Shown one piece after another: positions 15,215 through 18,841 of a DNA stretch of 18,841 nt. Both the position numbers and the translations under genes were made by a program. The notes under the pieces were generated by a model. The model made no database searches. It was not told the DNA's origin and saw nothing but the letters and a program-made list of their open reading frames with translations. Each line of letters opens with the position of its first letter. Position 1 is the first letter of the stretch. The stretch is from assembly GCA_964650405.1 (NCBI GenBank), contig CAZYTO010000087.1, positions 1 to 18,841 on the forward strand. Reading direction: 5' to 3'. This DNA comes from CAZYTO01 sp964650405 (GTDB lineage: Bacteria; Acidobacteriota; Thermoanaerobaculia; Gp7-AA8).

Positions 15215-15240
15215 GGCGCGCCGCGAGGCGCGCCTTTTTT
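15215..15240 (+). terminator. Rho-independent terminator after the lipoprotein gene
   Basis: A perfect 8-bp GC stem, GGCGCGCC (15215-15222) and GGCGCGCC (15227-15234), encloses a GCGA tetraloop and is followed by six T (15235-15240). The self-complementary stem and T-run make this a textbook intrinsic terminator on the plus strand. There is no matching A-run on the left, so it should not stop the opposing mlaF transcript. Confidence 0.93.
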
Positions 15241-15316
15241 GTTGGCGAGCGGGGACGGCGGGCGAGCGGCGAGCGAGGGGCGGAGGCTGGCGAAGTTTTC
15301 CGGCTACTTCAACTTC

Positions 15317-16069
15317 TCACGCTTCCGCGGTCAGTGGTCCTTCGGCGCGCCCTTCGATGAACTGGCGGACGATGGGATTCGCCGACGCCTTGAAGACGGA
15401 CGGCTCTCCCTGCTCGATGATGCGTCCCTGGTGGAGCATGGCCACGCGGTCGGCAATCTTGAACGCCACTTTCATGTCGTGGGTAATGGTTACCGTCGTG
15501 GTGTGAAGGGTCTCGTCCATCTCCCGGATCAGTTCGGCGATGACGTCGCTGATGACGGGGTCGAGGCCGGTGGTGGGCTCATCGAAGAGCAGGATCTCCG
15601 GCTTCAGCGAGATGGCGCGCGCGAAGCCGACACGCCGGCGCATGCCGCCCGACAGCTCGCTCGGCCGTTTCGTCGCCGCGCCCCGCTCCAGGTGCACGAG
15701 GTCCAGACACTCCTCCACGCGCCCGCGGATGGCCTTCTCGTCCATCTTCGTGTGCCGCCGCAGAGGGAAGGCGATGTTCTCGAAGACCGACATCGAGTCG
15801 AAGAGCGCGCCCTCCTGGAAGGCCATGCCGAAACGGCGCCGGAAGCGATTCAGGTCCACGTCGTTCAACTGTCCCAGGTCCTGGTCGTCGACAAGCACGC
15901 GGCCGCGGTCGGGCTTCAGCAGACCGATGATGTGCTTGAGCGTGACGCTCTTGCCCGTGCCCGAGCCTCCGACGATGACCAGCGTTTCGCCGCTTTCGAC
16001 ATCGACCGACATGTCGTGCAGCACTTCCTTGCCGTCGAAGGCCTTGTAGACGTGTTGGAGAGAAATCAT
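15317..16069 (-). CDS. mlaF: MlaF-type ABC transporter ATP-binding protein
   Basis: A 250-residue ATPase of the Mla (MlaFEDB) phospholipid/lipid-trafficking transporter at the inner membrane. Walker A is GGSGTGKS (34-41), the signature is LSGGM (138-142, followed by RRRVGFARA), and Walker B is ILLFDE (158-163) with PTTGLDP and the switch His in ITHD. The LSGGMRRRV and FQEGALFDSMSVFENIAFPL stretches are typical of MlaF/Ttg2A rather than of other ABC ATPases. The ATG at 16069 lies 42 bases after the mlaE stop in a run of short direct repeats, without a clear Shine-Dalgarno site. The MCE substrate-binding gene mlaD, normally next in line, is not present. Confidence 0.94.
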   Translation of the reverse strand: MISLQHVYKAFDGKEVLHDMSVDVESGETLVIVGGSGTGKSVTLKHIIGLLKPDRGRVLVDDQDLGQLNDVDLNRFRRRFGMAFQEGALFDSMSVFENIAFPLRRHTKMDEKAIRGRVEECLDLVHLERGAATKRPSELSGGMRRRVGFARAISLKPEILLFDEPTTGLDPVISDVIAELIREMDETLHTTTVTITHDMKVAFKIADRVAMLHQGRIIEQGEPSVFKASANPIVRQFIEGRAEGPLTAEA

Positions 16070-16081
16070 TCTGCGTTGCCG

Positions 16082-16108
16082 GGTTGCTCGGTTACCTGGT
16101 TGCTCGGT
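16082..16108. repeat. Direct repeat GGTTGCTCGGT between mlaE and mlaF
   Basis: Two exact copies of the 11-base GGTTGCTCGGT lie at 16082-16092 and 16098-16108, five bases apart, in the short non-coding gap upstream of mlaF. A related GCCGGGTT word precedes them (about 16079) and also occurs at 4107, upstream of another minus-strand gene. The pair looks like a small intergenic tandem repeat; no function is evident. Confidence 0.7.
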
Positions 16109-16111
16109 GCT

Positions 16112-16882
16112 TCAAAAGAGGAGTTTCGTCAGGAAGAAGTCCGTGAGGAGGATGTAGAGCGATGCATTCACCACGGCCTGGGTCGTCGACCGGCCGACGC
16201 CTTCGGCGCCGCCGGATGTGAAGTAGCCGTGCACGCAGCCGGTCAGGGTCAGGATCATCCCGAAGACCGACGACTTGATGAGGCCACTCCAGAGGTCCTT
16301 CAGTTCGAGGAACTGAAACGTGTTGCTCATGTAGATGACGGGATTTGTTCCCATCAGCTTGACGGCCACGAGGTAGCCGCCGTAGACGCCGATGGCGTCA
16401 CCGAGGATGACCAGGAACGGCAGCATGATCAGCCCGGCTGCGACGCGCGGCACGAAGAGGTATTGCACGGGATCGGTGGCCAGGGCCTGCAGGGCGTCGA
16501 TCTGTTCCGTGACGCGCATGGTGCCGATCTCCGCGGCCATCGACGAGCCGACCCGGCCCGTTACCATGAGGCCGACCAGCACGGGCGAGAGCTCGCGGAG
16601 CATGGCCAGGGCCACGACGCTGGCCACGAAGTTCTCGGCGTGCACGCGCTGGAAGCCGTTGTAGGTCTGCAGGGCCAGCACCATGCCGGTGAACATCGTC
16701 GTCAGAAAGACGACGGGCACGGAATCGACGCCGAGGCGCACCATCTGGCGCAGCCACTCGGGGAGCTCGAAAGGCGGGCGGAGGCTCCAGGTCACGGTCC
16801 GCCAGAGCATGGTGAACCAGCGGCCGGCCTGTTCGAAGAGGGCGACGAAGACGAGGCCGAATCTTTCGAGGATGTTTGTCAT
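16112..16882 (-). CDS. mlaE: MlaE-type ABC transporter permease
   Basis: A 256-residue inner-membrane permease of the Mla lipid transport system. An interfacial N-terminal helix (about 2-45) leads to hydrophobic segments near 57-80 (VPVVFLTTMFTGMVLAL), 98-125, 140-180 and 205-250. The family signature LSPVLVGLMVTGRVGSSMAAEIG is at about 98-120, followed by GTMRVTEQIDALQAL and a C-terminal LTDFFLTKLLF. The start is the ATG at 16882. An upstream start would add 12 polar residues lying inside the alr frame and is less likely. The ATG overlaps the alanine racemase stop (ATGA), and mlaF follows. In the complex it contacts the MlaF ATPase and an MCE-domain MlaD, not encoded here. Confidence 0.94.
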   Translation of the reverse strand: MTNILERFGLVFVALFEQAGRWFTMLWRTVTWSLRPPFELPEWLRQMVRLGVDSVPVVFLTTMFTGMVLALQTYNGFQRVHAENFVASVVALAMLRELSPVLVGLMVTGRVGSSMAAEIGTMRVTEQIDALQALATDPVQYLFVPRVAAGLIMLPFLVILGDAIGVYGGYLVAVKLMGTNPVIYMSNTFQFLELKDLWSGLIKSSVFGMILTLTGCVHGYFTSGGAEGVGRSTTQAVVNASLYILLTDFFLTKLLF

Positions 16883-17973
16883 GCGTACAACCGCGGAACG
16901 CGACGGCTCACGCGGCAAAAGACTTCGTAGGAGATCGTATCAGTCTTCGCCGCCAGCTCTTCCGCGGTGATGCCGTCACCGAGGAGCACCACTTCATCCC
17001 CGACCGCGACGTCGGGGAGGTCAGTCACATCGATTGTCACGAGGTCCATCGACACGCGTCCCACCACAGGTACGCGCCTGCCGTGCACGAGGACTTCTCC
17101 CTTGTTCGAGAGCAGCCTGCTGTAGCCGTCGGCATAGCCGACGGGCAGCGTGGCGATCCGCGAGGGGCGTGTCGTATGAAACGTCGCCCCGTACCCGATG
17201 GCATGATCGGCTGGGAGATCCTTGAGACGTACGATTTCGGTCCGCCACCGCATGACGGGCCGCAGCGGCGCGCCGAACAACGCAATGCCGCAGCGCACGT
17301 AATCGCCCGGACGTACGAGGTGCCGCAGCGTGGCCGGGCTGTTGGCGAGGTGATGGAACGGCGCCTCGAGGCCGGCGCTCCGCAGCGCGGCGATCATGCG
17401 GTCGAATTGCGCAATCTGAGCTTCGGTAAACGGATCGTCCACGTCGCCGGCATTGGCGAAGTGCGTGTGGATCGCGTCGACATGCAGCCGCGGCGTGCCG
17501 CGAACCATCGAAGCCACTTCGGCGAGCTCGCCATCGGTCACGCCCATCCGCCCCATGCCGCTGTCGAGCTTGAGGTGGACGTGGACATCGCGCTCCCGCG
17601 CCACGCGGCAGGCCGCGGCGAGCGCCTCCGGCCCCGGAATGCCGGGCGTGATACGCGCTTCCACGGCCTTCGCGATCGCCGCTTCGTCCAGCGGGCCGAG
17701 GACGAGTAGCGGCAGGGCGATCCCGGCGTCGCACAGGGCGAGCGATTCTTCGAGCAGCGACGTCGCGATCATGGCTACGCGCTCGGGCCGGCAGACGCGC
17801 GCCAGCTCGACGGCGCCGTGTCCGTAGGCGTCGGCCTTCAGCACGGCGATGAGACGCGATCCGGACGGGAGCGACGAAGCAATCGCTTCGACATTGGCGG
17901 CGAACGCGCCGCGGTCGATCTCGACCCACGTAGGCCGGCCCCCCGCCGCCCGCTTCTCAGACGCCATAGACAT
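16879..17973 (-). CDS. alr: Alanine racemase
   Basis: A 364-residue PLP-dependent enzyme that converts L-alanine to D-alanine for peptidoglycan. The PLP lysine is K46 in AVLKADAYGHG, and the second catalytic base is Y261 in GYGATFHT. Other family landmarks are LKLDSGMGRMG (134-144), IHTHFANA (168-175), VRCGIALFG (226-234), LPVGYADGYSR (276-286) and VGRVSMD (304-310). Two ATG codons compete, 17973 and 17967; both give a normal N-terminus. The start overlaps the end of the SDR gene by 17 (or 11) bases, and the stop overlaps mlaE (ATGA). This places cell-wall precursor synthesis and lipid transport in one transcript. Confidence 0.95.
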   Translation of the reverse strand: MSMASEKRAAGGRPTWVEIDRGAFAANVEAIASSLPSGSRLIAVLKADAYGHGAVELARVCRPERVAMIATSLLEESLALCDAGIALPLLVLGPLDEAAIAKAVEARITPGIPGPEALAAACRVARERDVHVHLKLDSGMGRMGVTDGELAEVASMVRGTPRLHVDAIHTHFANAGDVDDPFTEAQIAQFDRMIAALRSAGLEAPFHHLANSPATLRHLVRPGDYVRCGIALFGAPLRPVMRWRTEIVRLKDLPADHAIGYGATFHTTRPSRIATLPVGYADGYSRLLSNKGEVLVHGRRVPVVGRVSMDLVTIDVTDLPDVAVGDEVVLLGDGITAEELAAKTDTISYEVFCRVSRRVPRLYA

Positions 17974-18661
17974 GCACGTTCTGTCCGTTCATCGGCCGGG
18001 AGCGCTCGGAGGCGAGGAAGAGAATCGTCTCCGCGACTTCCGCCGCCGTCATGTCCGCAGGCGCGCCGCCGCTGGCCGCCGCCCACATCGGGGTGTCGAC
18101 CGAGCCGGGACTGACGCAGTTGACGCGGACGCCGCGGTCTTTCGTCTCCACCGCCAAAGCCTCGGTGAAGCCGATGACGGCGGCTTTGCTGGCATTGTAG
18201 GAGGCGAAGCCGGGGAACTTCTCCGGCCCGGGGATGCCGCTGATGGAGGCGATGTTGACAATCGCTCCGCTCCGGCGCGCCGTCATGGACGGCAGGGCCC
18301 GGCGCGCGGCCAGGAACGTGCCGCGCACGTTGACCGCGAACATCCTGTCCCACGCTTCGGGCGTGACGTCGGCGACGCGTTTCGGATCGATCATGCCGGC
18401 ACTGTTCACCAGGACGTCGCAGCCGCCGAATCGCGCCTCGACCGCCGCGAAGAGACGCTCGATGGCGGCCGGATCAGCGACGTCGCCCGCCACGGCGAGC
18501 ATGCGGTCTCCATGCCGCGCCGCCATCGCCTCGATCGTCTCCTGCGAGCGCGCGAACAGCGCCACGCGCGCGCCACGCGTCACGAAGAGCTCGGCGGCTG
18601 CCCGTCCGATCCCGCTCGATGCGCCGGTGACCACGACGATTTTGCGATCGAACTCGGTCAT
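17957..18661 (-). CDS. Short-chain dehydrogenase/reductase (SDR), classical type
   Basis: A 234-residue classical SDR oxidoreductase. The NAD(P)-binding TGASSGIG is at 12-19, NSAG at 86-89, and the catalytic residues are in NIAS (S139), SYNASK (Y155, K159). An acidic D60 (GDV) and VSPGSVDTP near 185-195 also fit. R38 in the ARS motif after the second strand suggests NADPH. The length is at the short end of the family, and the substrate cannot be read from the sequence. The ATG at 18661 overlaps a TATAAT box for the divergent gene. It is the first gene of the SDR-alr-mlaE-mlaF run on the minus strand. Confidence 0.9.
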   Translation of the reverse strand: MTEFDRKIVVVTGASSGIGRAAAELFVTRGARVALFARSQETIEAMAARHGDRMLAVAGDVADPAAIERLFAAVEARFGGCDVLVNSAGMIDPKRVADVTPEAWDRMFAVNVRGTFLAARRALPSMTARRSGAIVNIASISGIPGPEKFPGFASYNASKAAVIGFTEALAVETKDRGVRVNCVSPGSVDTPMWAAASGGAPADMTAAEVAETILFLASERSRPMNGQNVHVYGV

Positions 18662-18666
18662 ATAAT
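18661..18666 (+). promoter_or_regulatory. Possible -10 box for the PuuD-like gene
   Basis: A perfect TATAAT stands 43 bases before the ATG at 18709, striking in this GC-rich DNA. The -35 region is weak (GATTTT at 18638-18643, 17-base spacer). The box overlaps the first base of the SDR start codon, read on the other strand. Confidence 0.4.
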
Positions 18667-18708
18667 CCGCCGCAGTCTATCGCGACAGTAAAGAGGAGGA
18701 CGCCCGCC

Positions 18709-18841
18709 ATGCCAGAACCCCTCAACACCATCATCAACGCCCTCTTTCGATGGTTGCACGTCATCGCCGGCATCACCTGGATCGGTCACCTCTACTTCTT
18801 CAACTGGGTCAACGGGCCTTTCCAGGCGAAGATCGACGGCC
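18709..18841 (+). CDS. PuuD-like (urate oxidase N-terminal domain) membrane protein, 5' part
   Basis: Only the first 44 codons lie inside the window; the frame is open to the edge. The predicted peptide has RWLHVIAGITWIGHLYFFNW at about 14-33, the first hydrophobic segment of the urate-oxidase N-terminal/PuuD family of membrane proteins with a buried His-rich start. In purine-degrading bacteria PuuD oxidises urate, but many bacteria carry truncated relatives of unknown role, so the function is uncertain. A strong GAGGAGGA (18693-18700) sits eight bases before the ATG. It is divergent from the SDR gene. Confidence 0.75.
   Translation, partial: MPEPLNTIINALFRWLHVIAGITWIGHLYFFNWVNGPFQAKIDG

Noticed and set aside
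15239..16930. Long plus-strand open frame (563 residues) opposite mlaF and mlaE
   Set aside because: Shadow of two firmly identified genes; the composition is His/Glu/Gln/Asp-rich and lacks any motif, and it begins at the terminator.

Overview
The window is a GC-rich, gene-dense stretch of chromosome from what is probably a Gram-negative bacterium. The evidence is two parts of an Mla-type phospholipid transporter (ATPase and permease) and a lipobox lipoprotein. A DUF4388 protein, a TatA and a large D-2-hydroxyacid-dehydrogenase/Fe-S fusion fit Acidobacteriota (Thermoanaerobaculia-like) or a relative, but the phylum is an inference. Genes are closely packed, with many ATGA/GTGA overlaps. Strong Shine-Dalgarno sites appear mainly at genes that open a transcript (tatA, the lipoprotein, the last gene). 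No CRISPR array, rRNA, tRNA or insertion-sequence gene was found.

Layout. (1) 1-3507, plus: the 3' part of an FAD-linked oxidase/Fe-S oxidoreductase fusion with a C-terminal membrane segment, then a GH15 glycoside hydrolase. (2) 3505-3620: a 26-bp perfect inverted repeat, each arm holding its own hairpin, whose outer TAG triplets are the stop codons of both convergent flanking genes. (3) 3618-6552, minus: a UvrD/PcrA helicase followed by a four-helix membrane protein of unknown function. (4) 6761-8607, plus: tatA, a DUF4388 protein (TTG start) and rmlD. (5) 8519-14343, minus: xseA-xseB-ispA-dxs-PIN toxin-like gene-tlyA, linking exonuclease VII, isoprenoid precursor synthesis and an rRNA methyltransferase. 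(6) 14625-15188, plus: a small Thr/Ser-rich lipoprotein with a clear intrinsic terminator. (7) 15317-18661, minus: an SDR oxidoreductase, alanine racemase, mlaE and mlaF. (8) 18709-end, plus: the start of a PuuD-like membrane protein, cut by the window edge.

The most interesting spot is the dxs/PIN junction. Dxs carries about 85 residues beyond the point where the family normally ends. This tail looks like the toxin-binding end of a VapB-type antitoxin, and it is followed with zero spacing (TAG then ATG) by a complete VapC-like PIN gene with no other antitoxin in sight. The simplest reading is that an antitoxin has been fused to the essential isoprenoid enzyme. A Shine-Dalgarno-like GAGGT before an internal ATG leaves open that a free antitoxin is also made. 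Also notable are the stop-donating REPIN-like repeat and the interlocked tail-to-tail overlap of rmlD and tlyA.
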